Assembly (NCBI RefSeq): GCF_001512295.1
Contig: NZ_LNUP01000001.1
Span: 53,651-117,650 of the forward strand
DNA: 64,000 nucleotides
Direction of reading: 5' to 3'
Source of the DNA: Pseudomonas sp. EpS/L25
GTDB taxonomy: Bacteria; Pseudomonadota; Gammaproteobacteria; Pseudomonadales; Pseudomonadaceae
Of this stretch, positions 1 to 8,826 are shown one piece after another. The notes under the pieces are model-generated. The model worked only from the letters and a program-made list of their open reading frames with translations. It was not told where the DNA came from and ran no database searches. Every line of letters begins with the position of its first letter. Positions within the stretch are counted from its first letter, which is position 1. Made by a program: the position numbers and the translations under genes.

Positions 1-33
1 TCACAAGCACCCACACGAATTGCTTGATTCAAC

Positions 34-46
34 TTGTTAAAGAGCA
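34..46 (-). promoter_or_regulatory. rrn boxA antitermination element
   Basis: On the minus strand the sequence reads TGCTCTTTAACAA, matching the boxA of enterobacterial and Pseudomonas rRNA leaders. NusB/NusE (S10) bind this RNA element so that RNA polymerase resists Rho across the rRNA genes. It lies downstream of all three promoters, as expected. Confidence 0.85.
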
Positions 47-81
47 GTTGGCTGCGACCCGAGCCGCTAACCGAGGCGCGC

Positions 82-109
82 ATTCTACGCCAGCCTCACA
101 TCCTGTCAA
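82..109 (-). promoter_or_regulatory. rrn promoter, proximal (P3)
   Basis: Minus strand TTGACA at 109-104, 16-nt spacer, TAGAAT at 87-82, then a G+C-rich discriminator (GCGCGCC) typical of stringently controlled rRNA promoters. AT-rich sequence just upstream of the -35 could act as an UP element. Confidence 0.75.
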
Positions 110-190
110 GCGTTGATTTGAACTTTTCGTTTCAACTCAACCACTTGCGCCACCCTGACCGGCCTAGCCAATCTCGGCAGCGGGAGGCGA

Positions 191-218
191 ATCCTACAGC
201 ATCCCAAGACGCTGTCAA
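191..218 (-). promoter_or_regulatory. rrn promoter, middle (P2)
   Basis: Minus strand TTGACA at 218-213, 16-nt spacer, TAGGAT at 196-191, followed by a G+C-rich stretch. The -35 and spacer match the neighbouring promoters. The -10 is the weakest of the three. Confidence 0.6.
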
Positions 219-350
219 CCCCTCCCCTTCACTGCGCCATCACCCGAAGGCGTTGACCCAACCGCGAGGACTCCGTGGAGCACTCGCCCGACCCAGACCT
301 AAGTGCTTGATTTTCAAGCCGCTTCAGCGTCTGCGCCGGAAGTGGGGCGC

Positions 351-378
351 ATTATAGGGGAGTTTCGGAACAGGTCAA
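351..378 (-). promoter_or_regulatory. rrn promoter, distal (P1)
   Basis: Minus strand TTGACC at 378-373, 16-nt spacer, perfect TATAAT at 356-351, then the discriminator GCGCCCC. The A/T-rich stretch at about 379-400 immediately upstream looks like an UP element and overlaps the pdxJ stop codon. This should be the strongest of the three promoters. Confidence 0.85.
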
Positions 379-393
379 CAGGTTATTTCAACT

Positions 394-1131
394 TTATTGC
401 GGAGCGTGGGCGCGAATGAGCTGCGCCATCTCTGCAACCGCCTGCTTGAAGCCGACGAAGACGGCATGGGCCACGATGGCATGGCCGATGTTCAGCTCGT
501 TGATACCAGGCAGCGCGGCTATGGCCTGGACATTGTGGTAATGCAGGCCATGGCCGGCATTGACCACCAGCCCGAGGCCGGCCGCGAATTCCACGGCCTT
601 GGCCAGGCGTTGCAACTCGTGGGCTTGCTCTTCCGGGCTCTCGGCTTCCGCGTAGCGACCGGTATGGAGCTCGATCACTGGAGCGCCACTGTCCTTGGCA
701 GCCTGAATCTGTTGCAGATCCGCATCTATAAAGAGAGAGACTTCGGAATCGGGCAGCGCGGCAACGGCGCCGCGAATGCGCTCGACCTGAGCGAGCACGT
801 CGAGCCCGCCTTCGGTGGTCAGCTCTTCCCGACGTTCGGGCACCAGGCAAACGTGCTGCGGGCGGATCTCCCGGGCGAAGGCCAGCATTTCCGCCGTCAG
901 GGCCACCTCGAGGTTCATGCGGGTCTGCAGGAGTTCGCGCAGCAATCGCACATCGCGCTCCTGGATGTGCCGACGATCCTCGCGCAGGTGCAGGGTGATA
1001 CCGTCCGCGCCTGCTTCCTCGGCATCCAGCGCGGCCTTGACTGGATCAGGGTAGCGCGTCCCCCGGGCCTGGCGCAGGGTGGCGACATGATCGATGTTGA
1101 CGCCCAACAGAACACGACGAAGCTCATTCAT
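394..1131 (-). CDS. pdxJ: Pyridoxine 5'-phosphate synthase PdxJ
   Basis: PdxJ condenses 1-deoxy-D-xylulose 5-phosphate with 3-amino-2-oxopropyl phosphate to make pyridoxine 5'-phosphate, the ring-closing step of vitamin B6 synthesis in the cytoplasm. The 245-residue protein is full length for the family. It shows the N-terminal strand [13 protein letters not shown] (residues 11-23), the [10 protein letters not shown] phosphate/substrate loop, and the C-terminal AGHGLHYHN motif. I chose the ATG at 1131; a GTG at 1143 in the same frame would add four residues, and neither has a strong ribosome site. The start lies inside the end of recO, the usual recO-pdxJ coupling. It is the last gene of the leftward lepA-lepB-rnc-era-recO-pdxJ run. 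Confidence 0.95.
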   Translation of the reverse strand: MNELRRVLLGVNIDHVATLRQARGTRYPDPVKAALDAEEAGADGITLHLREDRRHIQERDVRLLRELLQTRMNLEVALTAEMLAFAREIRPQHVCLVPERREELTTEGGLDVLAQVERIRGAVAALPDSEVSLFIDADLQQIQAAKDSGAPVIELHTGRYAEAESPEEQAHELQRLAKAVEFAAGLGLVVNAGHGLHYHNVQAIAALPGINELNIGHAIVAHAVFVGFKQAVAEMAQLIRAHAPQ

Positions 1132-1822
1132 GGCTGGATTCACTTGGTTTGGCGAACAATTCGCGACTCATCAGGGGCTTGCTGCCCAGGTGTGGTGCCA
1201 GGGCCTGACGCATCAGGCGCTTGGCCGCGCGGACTACGGTGGGATCGTCCCACTCACCCCGTTCGAGTGCCAGGATTTCCGCGCCAGCGAGACAGCCGGG
1301 GCGAACCTCGTCAACCGGATCGAAGCCCTGGTCCGGCAGGAAGCGGTACAACCGCTGCGCCTCGATGGGCTGACCACTCAGGGCGTGGCTGAGGGAGAAG
1401 CCGTACCCGAGCAGATCGAGCAGTCGCCACTCGAAGGTACGCAATAAAGGCTCGACCGGACGCCCTTGGGCCAAGGCCGCCAGGGTCAGACCGTATAGGT
1501 CGAACAGCGCGGGATAAGGATCTTCGGCCGGCAGCAGTCGGACTAGAAGCTCGTTGAGATAGAAGCCGCTGAATAATGCTTGCCCTTGAAGCAGGTGGGG
1601 CGGGGACAGGGCAGCCACCCTTTGCAGGTTCTTCAGTTCCCCTCGCCCGCCGATCTGGGCTTCGAGGGGAACGAAGGGTCTGGCCAGGCTTCCGGAACGG
1701 GAGCGGGCCGCGCGTAGAACCGTGCGGACCCGGCCGAAGGCGCCGAACACCTCGACCAGGGCACTGCTTTCGCGATAGGGACGTGAATGCAGGACGAACA
1801 GCGGTTCGGACGCCTGCGTCAT
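1124..1822 (-). CDS. recO: DNA repair protein RecO
   Basis: RecO works with RecF and RecR to load RecA onto SSB-coated single-stranded gaps, and it anneals complementary strands. The 232-residue protein has the family layout: an N-terminal OB-fold (about 1-80, [18 protein letters not shown]) and an alpha-helical C-terminal part including [15 protein letters not shown]. As in many gammaproteobacterial RecO proteins, no cysteine zinc cluster is seen. The ATG follows the era stop after two bases and the 3' end overlaps pdxJ, so translation is probably coupled along the operon. Confidence 0.95.
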   Translation of the reverse strand: MTQASEPLFVLHSRPYRESSALVEVFGAFGRVRTVLRAARSRSGSLARPFVPLEAQIGGRGELKNLQRVAALSPPHLLQGQALFSGFYLNELLVRLLPAEDPYPALFDLYGLTLAALAQGRPVEPLLRTFEWRLLDLLGYGFSLSHALSGQPIEAQRLYRFLPDQGFDPVDEVRPGCLAGAEILALERGEWDDPTVVRAAKRLMRQALAPHLGSKPLMSRELFAKPSESSHE

Positions 1823-1824
1823 CG

Positions 1825-2730
1825 CTAGAGGTCGGAATAGCCCAGGGAGCGCAGGGCGCGCTCGTCATCGGACCAGCCACCCTTGACCTTCACCCAGAGG
1901 TTGAGCATGACCTTGGCGTCAAACAGGGTTTCCATGTCCTGGCGGGCTTCCTGGCCGATCCGCTTGATGCGCTCACCCTTCTCACCGATGAGGATCTTCT
2001 TCTGGCCGTCGCGCTCGACGAGGATCAGGCCGTGGATATGCAGCACGCCGTTCTCGTACTTGAATTCCTCGATCTCGACGGCGACCTGGTAGGGCAGTTC
2101 GGCACCCAGTTGACGCATGATCTTTTCGCGGATCAGTTCCGCGGCGAGGAAGCGACTGGATCTGTCGGTGATCTGGTCTTCGGGGAAGAAGTGCTCGCCT
2201 TCTGGCAGGCGTTCAGCGACCAGCTCTTCGAGCGCCTCGAGGTTGTGGCCGTGTTGGGCGGAGATCGGAATGAGCGTGGCTTCCGGCAATTGCTCCTGCA
2301 GCCATTGCAGGTGCGGCAGCATGTCGGCCTTGTCTTCGAGGCGGTCCATCTTGTTGACGGCGAGCAGCACCGGGCACTTCACGAAGCGTACCCGCTCCAG
2401 CACCATCTGGTCTTCGTCGGTCCAGCGGGTGCGATCGACCACGAAGACCACGACGTCCACATCGCGCAGGGCGGTGACGGCGGTCTTGTTCATGAAGCGG
2501 TTGAGCGCCTTCTGGTTTTCCTTGTGCAGGCCGGGGGTATCGACATAGATGGTCTGCACCTCGCCCTCGGTCTTGATGCCGAGCATGTTGTGTCTCGTGG
2601 TCTGCGGCTTGCGCGAGGTGATGGCGAGCTTCTGCCCCAGGATATGGTTGAGCAGCGTGGACTTGCCGACGTTGGGGCGGCCGACGATGGCTACGTAGCC
2701 ACAGCGCGATGTATTCAGCTCATCATTCAT
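1825..2730 (-). CDS. era: GTPase Era
   Basis: Era is an essential GTPase that binds the 3' end of 16S rRNA and helps mature the 30S subunit. The 301-residue protein has a GTPase domain with G1 GRPNVGKST (17-25), G3 DTPG (64-67) and G4 NKMD (126-129), then a C-terminal KH RNA-binding domain containing [12 protein letters not shown] chose the ATG at 2730 because GGAG stands about 8 bases upstream; the in-frame ATG at 2736 is too close to that site. The start overlaps the end of rnc, matching the conserved rnc-era pair that links rRNA processing with subunit assembly. Confidence 0.96.
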   Translation of the reverse strand: MNDELNTSRCGYVAIVGRPNVGKSTLLNHILGQKLAITSRKPQTTRHNMLGIKTEGEVQTIYVDTPGLHKENQKALNRFMNKTAVTALRDVDVVVFVVDRTRWTDEDQMVLERVRFVKCPVLLAVNKMDRLEDKADMLPHLQWLQEQLPEATLIPISAQHGHNLEALEELVAERLPEGEHFFPEDQITDRSSRFLAAELIREKIMRQLGAELPYQVAVEIEEFKYENGVLHIHGLILVERDGQKKILIGEKGERIKRIGQEARQDMETLFDAKVMLNLWVKVKGGWSDDERALRSLGYSDL

Positions 2731-3412
2731 GACCATTCTCCACGCCCAGGGCGATCAAGGCCGCCGAGGCAGCTATCTGTTCGGCGATACGGCGACTGGC
2801 GCCCTGCCCCGTCGTCTTCTCGCTGAGCATCGCGATTTCGCATTCGACGAAGAACACCCGGCAATGGGGCTCGCCTTCGATGGCGACCACTTCGTAGCGC
2901 GGCAGCTCGCAGGCGCGTGCCTGCAGGAATTCTTGCAGGCGCGTCTTGGGATCCTTGTTGGTATCGACCGGCGTCAGCTCGCGCAGTTGCGGGCCCAGCC
3001 AGGCCATGACCCGCTCCTTGGCCGCATCCATGCCGGCGTCGAGGTAGATGCCGCCGATCAGGGCTTCCATGGCGTCGGCGAGGATGGATTCACGGCGGAA
3101 GCCACCGCTCTTGAGTTCACCGGAGCCCAGGCGCAGGTAATCGCCCAGTTCGAAGCTGCGGGCCAGCAATGCCAGGGTCTCGCCTTTCACCAGCTTGGCC
3201 CGCAGGCGGGACAACTGGCCTTCGCGGGCCTGGGGAAAGTGCTCGTAGAGGGCTTCGCCGATGATGAAGTTGAGGATGGCATCACCGAGGAATTCCAGGC
3301 GCTCGTTGTTGCGACCGGCGAAACTGCGATGGGTAAGGGCGAGCAGCATCAGGTCCGGGTCCTGGAAGGTATAACCCAGCCGACGCTCGAGGCGATCTAG
3401 AGATAAAGTCAC
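2723..3412 (-). CDS. rnc: Ribonuclease III
   Basis: RNase III cuts double-stranded RNA, releasing 16S and 23S precursors from the rRNA transcript and processing some mRNAs. The 229-residue protein carries the family signature [13 protein letters not shown] (35-47), the second acidic site [13 protein letters not shown], and a C-terminal double-stranded RNA-binding domain (from about 155, [11 protein letters not shown]). Translation begins at a GTG that overlaps the stop codon of the upstream DUF4845 gene (GTGA), so the two are probably coupled. Its position after lepB and before era is the standard gammaproteobacterial order. Confidence 0.96.
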   Translation of the reverse strand: MTLSLDRLERRLGYTFQDPDLMLLALTHRSFAGRNNERLEFLGDAILNFIIGEALYEHFPQAREGQLSRLRAKLVKGETLALLARSFELGDYLRLGSGELKSGGFRRESILADAMEALIGGIYLDAGMDAAKERVMAWLGPQLRELTPVDTNKDPKTRLQEFLQARACELPRYEVVAIEGEPHCRVFFVECEIAMLSEKTTGQGASRRIAEQIAASAALIALGVENGHE

Positions 3413-3804
3413 GGGAGATTTATACGGAAATCACGGTTGAAACGAACGACCAGATCGATGTTGCGAATCAGGTGTTCACGTTCTTCGTAGTCGAGGTGGA
3501 CCAGCAGACGGTTGCCGTCGACCTCGACGCGCATGGCCTTCTGCAGATCGAGATCGCGGATGTCGTTCACCTGCATACCCTTCCCCACATAGCTGTAGAC
3601 GTCGGACACGCTGCGAATCTGCTGGTCGTGGTTGTCGCCAATGGATTCGATGACCTTGCTCAGGGCATTGTAGTCCATGTAATGAGGGATGAGCTTGAAG
3701 GCGGTACTGGCGAGGAAGGCGATGATGCAGAGCGCCAGGAGGCCGCCGAGGAACGACAGACCCTGCTGACGAGACGGACGACCGGGCGCACTGCGATTGA
3801 TCAT
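3409..3804 (-). CDS. DUF4845 membrane-anchored protein
   Basis: A 131-residue protein with a basic N-terminus, one hydrophobic segment (about 16-36) and a soluble, probably periplasmic domain. It matches DUF4845 proteins that sit between lepB and rnc in Pseudomonas and relatives. The family function is not established. The N-terminus ([20 protein letters not shown]) resembles a type IV prepilin-like leader in having a G-x-S/T-F-hydrophobic pattern, but the glutamate expected five residues after a prepilin cleavage site is absent, so I do not call it a pilin. It overlaps lepB upstream and rnc downstream by four bases each, suggesting translational coupling. Confidence 0.85.
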   Translation of the reverse strand: MINRSAPGRPSRQQGLSFLGGLLALCIIAFLASTAFKLIPHYMDYNALSKVIESIGDNHDQQIRSVSDVYSYVGKGMQVNDIRDLDLQKAMRVEVDGNRLLVHLDYEEREHLIRNIDLVVRFNRDFRINLP

Positions 3805-4655
3805 CGAATGATACCTACGCGGGACAGGGTGGGCATGCTCTGCAGCTTGGGTTCCGGCCAGCTCAGCCAGACGGCGAAGGCCTTGCCGACGATATTGCGG
3901 TCGGGAACCATGCCGAGCAAGTCGCGCGGGATGTTGGGGTCATCCCAGTAGCGACTGTCATTGGAGTTGTCGCGGTTGTCGCCCATCATGAAGTAGTGGC
4001 CGGCGGGGACCTTCCACTCGTGATCGGGCTCCATGCGATAGCGGGTCATCTCTTCGCGGATCAGGTGCTCGGCCTTGCCGAGCTGCTCCCTGAACAGCTT
4101 GACGCTGCCCAGCGAGCCCGGCTCGTCGCCCACCAGTTGTTCGCTGACGCGCTGGCCGTTGATGTACAGCTGCTTGTCGCTGGTGTAGCGGATGGTATCG
4201 CCCGGCACGCCGACGACGCGCTTGATGTAGTTGACGCTGGGATCGCTGGGATAGCGGAACACCATGACGTCACCGCGCTGGGGGTCGCCGACGGGAATGA
4301 CCTTGAGGTCGATCACCGGCAGGCGGATACCGTAGGCGAATTTGTTCACCAGGATGAAGTCACCCACTTCCAGGGTCGGCTTCATGGATCCCGAGGGAAT
4401 CTGGAAGGGCTCCACCAGGAAGGATCTGAGGATCAGCACGATGGCCAGGACCGGGAAGAAGGACTTGCCGTACTCGACCAGCGCCGGCTCCTTGTTCAGC
4501 TGTTCCAGCACGACCGGGTCCGGCTCGCTGACCTGCTGGCCGTAGGTCTGGATCGCCTTGCGCCGGCGCGGCGCCAGGACCAGCAGATCGATGAGCGCCA
4601 GCGCCCCACAGACGGCGACGGCAATTACCAGCAGCAGAGGGAAGTTCAGAGACAT
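3801..4655 (-). CDS. lepB: Signal peptidase I (LepB)
   Basis: LepB is the inner-membrane leader peptidase that removes signal peptides from Sec and Tat substrates. The 284-residue protein has two N-terminal membrane segments (about 5-27 and 66-80) and the family boxes: nucleophile Ser90 in PSGSMKPTL, general-base Lys145 in NYIKRVVGVPGD, and the C-terminal GDNRDNSNDSR box. Length and order match the Pseudomonas enzyme. It follows lepA after five bases and overlaps the next gene, consistent with one transcript. Confidence 0.96.
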   Translation of the reverse strand: MSLNFPLLLVIAVAVCGALALIDLLVLAPRRRKAIQTYGQQVSEPDPVVLEQLNKEPALVEYGKSFFPVLAIVLILRSFLVEPFQIPSGSMKPTLEVGDFILVNKFAYGIRLPVIDLKVIPVGDPQRGDVMVFRYPSDPSVNYIKRVVGVPGDTIRYTSDKQLYINGQRVSEQLVGDEPGSLGSVKLFREQLGKAEHLIREEMTRYRMEPDHEWKVPAGHYFMMGDNRDNSNDSRYWDDPNIPRDLLGMVPDRNIVGKAFAVWLSWPEPKLQSMPTLSRVGIIR

Positions 4656-4660
4656 GGGCT

Positions 4661-6460
4661 TCAGCTATCCACCTTGAGCACGGCCAGGAAGGCCTCCTGA
4701 GGAATCTCGACGCTACCGACCTGTTTCATGCGCTTCTTACCCGCCTTCTGCTTTTCCAGCAGCTTGCGCTTACGGGAGACGTCACCGCCATAGCACTTGG
4801 CCAGGACGTTCTTGCGCAACGCCTTGACCGTGGTCCGGGCGACGATCTGACCGCCGATGGCCGCCTGGATCGCCACGTCGAACATCTGCCGCGGGATCAG
4901 CTCCTTCATCTTCTCGGTCAGGGCGCGCCCCTTGTAGTGCGCCTTGTCGCGATGGACGATAAGAGCCAGGGCGTCGACCTTCTCGCCGTTGATGAGGACG
5001 TCTAGCTTGACCAAGCTGGCGGCTTCGAAGCGATCGAAGCTGTAGTCCAGCGAGGCGTAGCCGCGACTGACCGACTTCAGGCGGTCGAAGAAATCCAGGA
5101 CCACTTCGTTCATCGGCAGGTCGTAGCTGACCTGCACCTGGCTGCTGAGGAACTGCATGTCGCGCTGGACGCCACGCTTCTCGATGCACAGGGTGATGAC
5201 GTTGCCCAGATGCTCCTGGGGCACCAGGATGTTGGCGCGCACGATGGGCTCGCGCATCTCGGCGACGGAAGCCAGGTCGGGCAACTTGGAGGGGTTGTCG
5301 ACATAGATGATGCTGCCATCCTTGAGCACCACCTCGAAGACCACAGTCGGCGCCGTGGTGATGAGGTCGAGATCGTACTCCCGCTCCAGGCGCTCCTGGA
5401 TGATCTCCATGTGCAGCATGCCGAGGAAGCCGATGCGGAAACCGAAGCCGAGGGCCTCTGAGCTTTCCGGCTCGTATTGCAGGGCGGCGTCGTTGAGGGT
5501 CAGCTTCTGCAGGGCCTCGCGGAAATCCTCGAAGTCATCGGAGCTGACCGGGAACAGACCGGCATAGACCTGCGGCTTGACCCGCTGGAAGCCCGGCAGC
5601 ATGGCGACGTCCGGGGTGGCGCTGAGGGTCAGGGTGTCACCGACCGGGGCACCGAGGATTTCCTTGATGCCGGCGATGATGAAGCCCACCTCGCCCGCCT
5701 TGAGGTCGACCGTTTCGGTGTGCTTGGGCGAGAAGACGCCGACGCTGTCGACCTGGTGGACCTTGCCGGTGGACTTGACCAGGATCTTGTCGCCCTTCCT
5801 GACCCGACCGTGTTTGACGCGCACCAGAGAGACGACGCCCAGGTAGTTGTCGAACCAGGAGTCGATGATCAGCGCCTGCAAGGGGGCGTCGATCTCGCCC
5901 TCGGGCGGCGGGATGACCTTGACCAGTTGCTCGAGCACCTCGGGCACGCCCATGCCGCTCTTGGCGCTGCAGGGCACGGCGTCGGTGGCGTCGATGCCGA
6001 TGATGTGTTCGATCTCGGCCTTGACCTTCTCCGGCTCGGCCTGGGGCAGGTCCATCTTGTTCAGCACCGGCATGACCTCGAGGCCCTGCTCGATGGCGGT
6101 GTAGCAGTTGGCGACCGACTGGGCTTCCACGCCCTGCCCGGCGTCCACGACCAGCAAGGCGCCTTCGCAGGCGGCCAGGGAGCGGCTGACTTCGTAGGTG
6201 AAGTCGACGTGGCCGGGGGTGTCGATGAAGTTGAGCTGGTAGGTCTTACCATCCTGGGCCTTGTAGTACAGCGTGACGCTGTGGGCTTTGATGGTGATGC
6301 CGCGCTCGCGCTCCAGATCCATGGAATCCAGAACCTGGGCCTCCATTTCCCGGTCGCTCAAACCACCACAGATCTGGATGAAGCGATCCGCAAGGGTCGA
6401 CTTGCCGTGATCGATGTGGGCGATGATGGAGAAATTGCGGATATGGCTCAGATCACTCAC
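4661..6460 (-). CDS. lepA: Elongation factor 4 (LepA)
   Basis: LepA/EF4 is a ribosome-associated translational GTPase implicated in back-translocation and 30S biogenesis. The 599-residue protein has the G domain with AHIDHGKST (14-22), a DTPGH motif and NKMD, EF-G-like domains II, III and V, and the LepA-specific C-terminal domain ending in basic residues ([19 protein letters not shown]). Translation starts at a GTG; no strong ribosome site is visible upstream. It is the promoter-proximal gene of the lepA-lepB run, separated from mucD by about 150 bases that include the mucD terminator. Confidence 0.97.
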   Translation of the reverse strand: MSDLSHIRNFSIIAHIDHGKSTLADRFIQICGGLSDREMEAQVLDSMDLERERGITIKAHSVTLYYKAQDGKTYQLNFIDTPGHVDFTYEVSRSLAACEGALLVVDAGQGVEAQSVANCYTAIEQGLEVMPVLNKMDLPQAEPEKVKAEIEHIIGIDATDAVPCSAKSGMGVPEVLEQLVKVIPPPEGEIDAPLQALIIDSWFDNYLGVVSLVRVKHGRVRKGDKILVKSTGKVHQVDSVGVFSPKHTETVDLKAGEVGFIIAGIKEILGAPVGDTLTLSATPDVAMLPGFQRVKPQVYAGLFPVSSDDFEDFREALQKLTLNDAALQYEPESSEALGFGFRIGFLGMLHMEIIQERLEREYDLDLITTAPTVVFEVVLKDGSIIYVDNPSKLPDLASVAEMREPIVRANILVPQEHLGNVITLCIEKRGVQRDMQFLSSQVQVSYDLPMNEVVLDFFDRLKSVSRGYASLDYSFDRFEAASLVKLDVLINGEKVDALALIVHRDKAHYKGRALTEKMKELIPRQMFDVAIQAAIGGQIVARTTVKALRKNVLAKCYGGDVSRKRKLLEKQKAGKKRMKQVGSVEIPQEAFLAVLKVDS

Positions 6461-6560
6461 GAATCAGCACTCGAATAGCCAGCAGCGGAACATCCGCCGG
6501 GAAAATAGCGGGGGAGTTTACCTGAATGCGGCAAACAAGGGGACTTACGCCGTTCGAGCG

Positions 6561-6592
6561 GACAAAAAGAAGGGGCAGTCGCCTGCCCCTTC
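6561..6592 (-). terminator. Rho-independent terminator of mucD
   Basis: The stem GAAGGGGCAG / CTGCCCCTTC (10 bp, 4-base loop) is followed on the minus strand by TTTTTG. It lies 18 bases past the mucD stop and upstream of lepA, so it separates the two units. Confidence 0.85.
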
Positions 6593-6609
6593 CCGGGTGA
6601 CGCCTGCCG

Positions 6610-8034
6610 TTACTTGCTGGGCAGCTTAAAGGTGATGAAGCTGGCGCGCCCGTCGCGTACCACGCGCATCGAGATGGGGCGGCTGGCCGGCAGCGCCGAG
6701 GTGATCTTCTCGAAGGCGCTGGCCGATTCGATGGGCTGGTTGTTCAGGTGGGTGATGACGTCGCCCGGGCGCAGACCGATGGCCGCGGCGGGGCCGTCGC
6801 CACTGAGCTTGTTGATCACCACGCCACCCTGGATATCGAGCGTCTTCTTCTGCTCGGCGGTCAGGTTGGCCACGGCGATGCCCAGGCGATTGCTCGCCCG
6901 ATCGGAGCCACGCTCGCCACCGGAGGCCAGGTCGTCGTCCTTGGGCATGTCGCCCACGGTGACGCTGATGGTCTGCCGCTTGCCTTCCCGGATGATTTCC
7001 ATGTCGGCCTTGGCACCTGGCTTGAGATTGCCGATCAGGTGCGGCAGGTCGGCGGATTCCTCGATCTTCTGGCCATTGACCGAAAGGATGACGTCGCCCA
7101 CCTTGATGCCGCTCTTGGCGGCCGGGCCGTCGTCCAGGGTCTGGGCCACCAGGGCGCCGGCCGGACGGTCGAGACCGAAGGACTCGGCGAGATCCTTGTC
7201 GACTTCCTGGATGACCACGCCCAGCCAGCCACGGCTGACCTTGCCATCGGCGCGCAGCTGGTTGGCCACGTTCATGGCGACGTCGATCGGGATGGCGAAG
7301 GACAGGCCCATGAAGCCACCCGAGCGGGTGAAGATCTGCGAGTTGATCCCCACGACCTCCCCCTTCAGGTTGAACAGCGGACCGCCGGAGTTGCCCGGAT
7401 TGATGGCGACGTCGGTCTGAATGAAGGGGACGTAGCTTTCGTTAGGCAGGCTACGGCCCTTGGCGCTGACGATACCGGCCGTCACCGAGTGGTCGAAACC
7501 GAAGGGCGAGCCGATGGCCAGCACCCATTCACCCACCTTCAACTGGTCGGAATTGCCCAGCTTGAGGGTGGGCAAGTCCTTTGCTTCGATCTTGAGCAGG
7601 GCGACGTCGGTGCGCGGATCGGCACCGATCAGCTTGGCGGTGTGGTCGCTGCGATCGGACAGGCGCACGATGATCTCGTCGGCGTCGGCGACCACGTGGT
7701 TGTTGGTCAGGATGTAGCCATCGGGGGAGATGATGAAGCCGGAACCCAGCGATTGGGCCTGTTCCTGCTTGCCGCGCGGAGTGCGCGGCATCTGCGGAAT
7801 GCTGCGCTCGAAGAATTCACGGATGCCGGGCGGCAGGCCATCCAGATCGGGCATGCCCATGGCCGCCGGCCCGCGGCCTTCGGGAATCTTCTGGCGGGTA
7901 CTGATGTTGACCACGGCCGGAGAGGCGGCCTCGACCAGGCTGGTGAAGTCCGGCAAGTCGGCCCGAGCCATGGCCGCCATTCCCATCAGCCAAAGCCCCA
8001 TCAGGGCAGCCGTGTAATGCTTGAAATTGCGCAT
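6610..8034 (-). CDS. mucD: Periplasmic serine protease MucD (DegP/HtrA family)
   Basis: MucD is a periplasmic chaperone-protease that clears misfolded proteins and dampens AlgU activation. The 474-residue protein starts with a signal peptide (cleavage near ARA-DLPDF, about residue 25). It has the catalytic triad His113 (TNNHVV), Asp143 (RTDVALL) and Ser216 (NPGNSGGPLF), followed by two PDZ domains (about 265-360 and 380-470). I chose the ATG at 8034, which has TGGAG upstream and gives a proper signal peptide; the frame is open for 46 more codons with no leader. In P. aeruginosa mucD is the fifth gene of algU-mucA-mucB-mucC-mucD. Here it follows mucA directly across a strong terminator, so it must rely on its own promoter, which I could not identify. 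Confidence 0.95.
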   Translation of the reverse strand: MRNFKHYTAALMGLWLMGMAAMARADLPDFTSLVEAASPAVVNISTRQKIPEGRGPAAMGMPDLDGLPPGIREFFERSIPQMPRTPRGKQEQAQSLGSGFIISPDGYILTNNHVVADADEIIVRLSDRSDHTAKLIGADPRTDVALLKIEAKDLPTLKLGNSDQLKVGEWVLAIGSPFGFDHSVTAGIVSAKGRSLPNESYVPFIQTDVAINPGNSGGPLFNLKGEVVGINSQIFTRSGGFMGLSFAIPIDVAMNVANQLRADGKVSRGWLGVVIQEVDKDLAESFGLDRPAGALVAQTLDDGPAAKSGIKVGDVILSVNGQKIEESADLPHLIGNLKPGAKADMEIIREGKRQTISVTVGDMPKDDDLASGGERGSDRASNRLGIAVANLTAEQKKTLDIQGGVVINKLSGDGPAAAIGLRPGDVITHLNNQPIESASAFEKITSALPASRPISMRVVRDGRASFITFKLPSK

Positions 8035-8200
8035 GCGCGTGCAGCTCCACTCTATCCAATGACTTGAACGCATCGTTGGCGACTGACGTTTCACCCCAGT
8101 GGGGCGAGCATAGTCAATGACGACTGGCAGCAGAAATATCATGCCCTTGCTGAACGATAGCTTTCGAAGCATTTTCCCAGGTCAGAAAAAGACACCAGGC

Positions 8201-8238
8201 ATAAAAAACGGCGACCGGACAGGGTCCGGTCGCCGTTT
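8201..8238 (-). terminator. Strong Rho-independent terminator after mucA
   Basis: A perfect 15-bp stem (8206-8220 with 8224-8238, arms GTCCGGTCGCCGTTT and its complement) with a 3-base loop is followed on the minus strand by a T run. It lies 18 bases beyond the mucA stop and should end the algU-mucA transcript before mucD. Confidence 0.92.
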
Positions 8239-8256
8239 CGAGGCGAAGCCAGCGGA

Positions 8257-8793
8257 TCAACGCTGGGCAGGGGTTTCCTGCTGATCGCCAGCGGCAGGCT
8301 GGTCGGCCTTGCTGTTGGCGTTCGCCTTGGTGCTTTCTTCGCTAAAGCTGGCCAGCACGGCCGGGCTACGGGCGGGCTGCGGCACGCTCAGTTGGCTCGG
8401 GGTCTGTTGGGCCAGGCCCTGGGTGGAAACGTCGGACTGGTTATACATCCGCACACCCGCCAGCACGGCGAAGGTGACGGAGGCAGCGACCGCAACGCGG
8501 CCAATACCCGACCAGCCCGACCAGCGACGGCTGGCGACCGGCGCGGCAGCAGGGGCTGCCGGTGCAGCGGCCACCTCGTCGCGCTCCAGGGTGCTGGTGA
8601 CACCACGGGCAATGTCCAGATTAGGCATCATCGGCTCGCCACGAATGACGGCACTGACCATGGCGTAGCGCGACCAGGTGGCGCGCAGTTCCGGGTCCTT
8701 GCTGACCTCGGCGAGTACACGCCGGGTTTCGAATTCGTCCGCTTCGTTATCCATAACAGCGGACAGGGATTCCAGCAGGGCTTCACGACTCAT
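8257..8793 (-). CDS. mucA: Anti-sigma factor MucA with shortened periplasmic tail
   Basis: MucA is an inner-membrane anti-sigma factor that holds AlgU inactive until AlgW cuts its periplasmic part. In the 178-residue protein, residues 1-60 (MSREALLESLSAVMDNEADE onward) match the AlgU-binding domain. An Ala/Pro linker (74-88) and one membrane segment (about 97-116) follow. PAVLASF at 144-150 corresponds to the region that AlgW cleaves in P. aeruginosa. Beyond that, the tail is a short Ala/Gln/Lys-rich stretch ending in QQETPAQR. The conserved C-terminal segment that contacts MucB in P. aeruginosa (containing LPIYLRQH, recalled from memory) is missing, and mucB is absent next door. The ATG has GAGAGG 8 bases upstream. 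It is probably co-transcribed with algU. Confidence 0.93.
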   Translation of the reverse strand: MSREALLESLSAVMDNEADEFETRRVLAEVSKDPELRATWSRYAMVSAVIRGEPMMPNLDIARGVTSTLERDEVAAAPAAPAAAPVASRRWSGWSGIGRVAVAASVTFAVLAGVRMYNQSDVSTQGLAQQTPSQLSVPQPARSPAVLASFSEESTKANANSKADQPAAGDQQETPAQR

Positions 8794-8826
8794 ACGTATT
8801 ACCTCTCTAAAAGCTGTCGCCGCTGT

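Larger units (their letters stand above)
1..393 (-). promoter_or_regulatory. Leader and promoter region of a leftward rRNA operon
   Basis: No convincing protein gene lies here. Read on the minus strand, the stretch carries three tandem sigma70-type promoters, each with a 16-nt spacer, followed by an rrn boxA antitermination element near the left edge. This is the architecture of the region upstream of a bacterial 16S rRNA gene, so the 16S gene should start just left of the window. The first promoter begins only about 16 bases after the pdxJ stop codon, with no terminator between, so pdxJ transcripts could read into the rRNA operon. The operon identity is inferred; the rRNA genes are not visible. 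Confidence 0.85.

Noticed and set aside
34-357. A 107-codon plus-strand frame in the first 400 bases
   Set aside because: Lies over three rrn-type promoters and boxA on the other strand; composition does not look coding.
397-1392. A 331-codon frame antisense to pdxJ and recO
   Set aside because: Shadow of two certain genes with no ribosome site or domains.
3409-3804. DUF4845 protein as a type IV prepilin-like protein
   Set aside because: The leader looks similar, but the Glu at +5 after a G-F/S site is missing and the lepB-rnc context gives no pilus link.
8035-8172. A longer MucD starting at 8172
   Set aside because: The extra 46 residues precede and would bury the clear signal peptide; the ATG at 8034 has a ribosome site.
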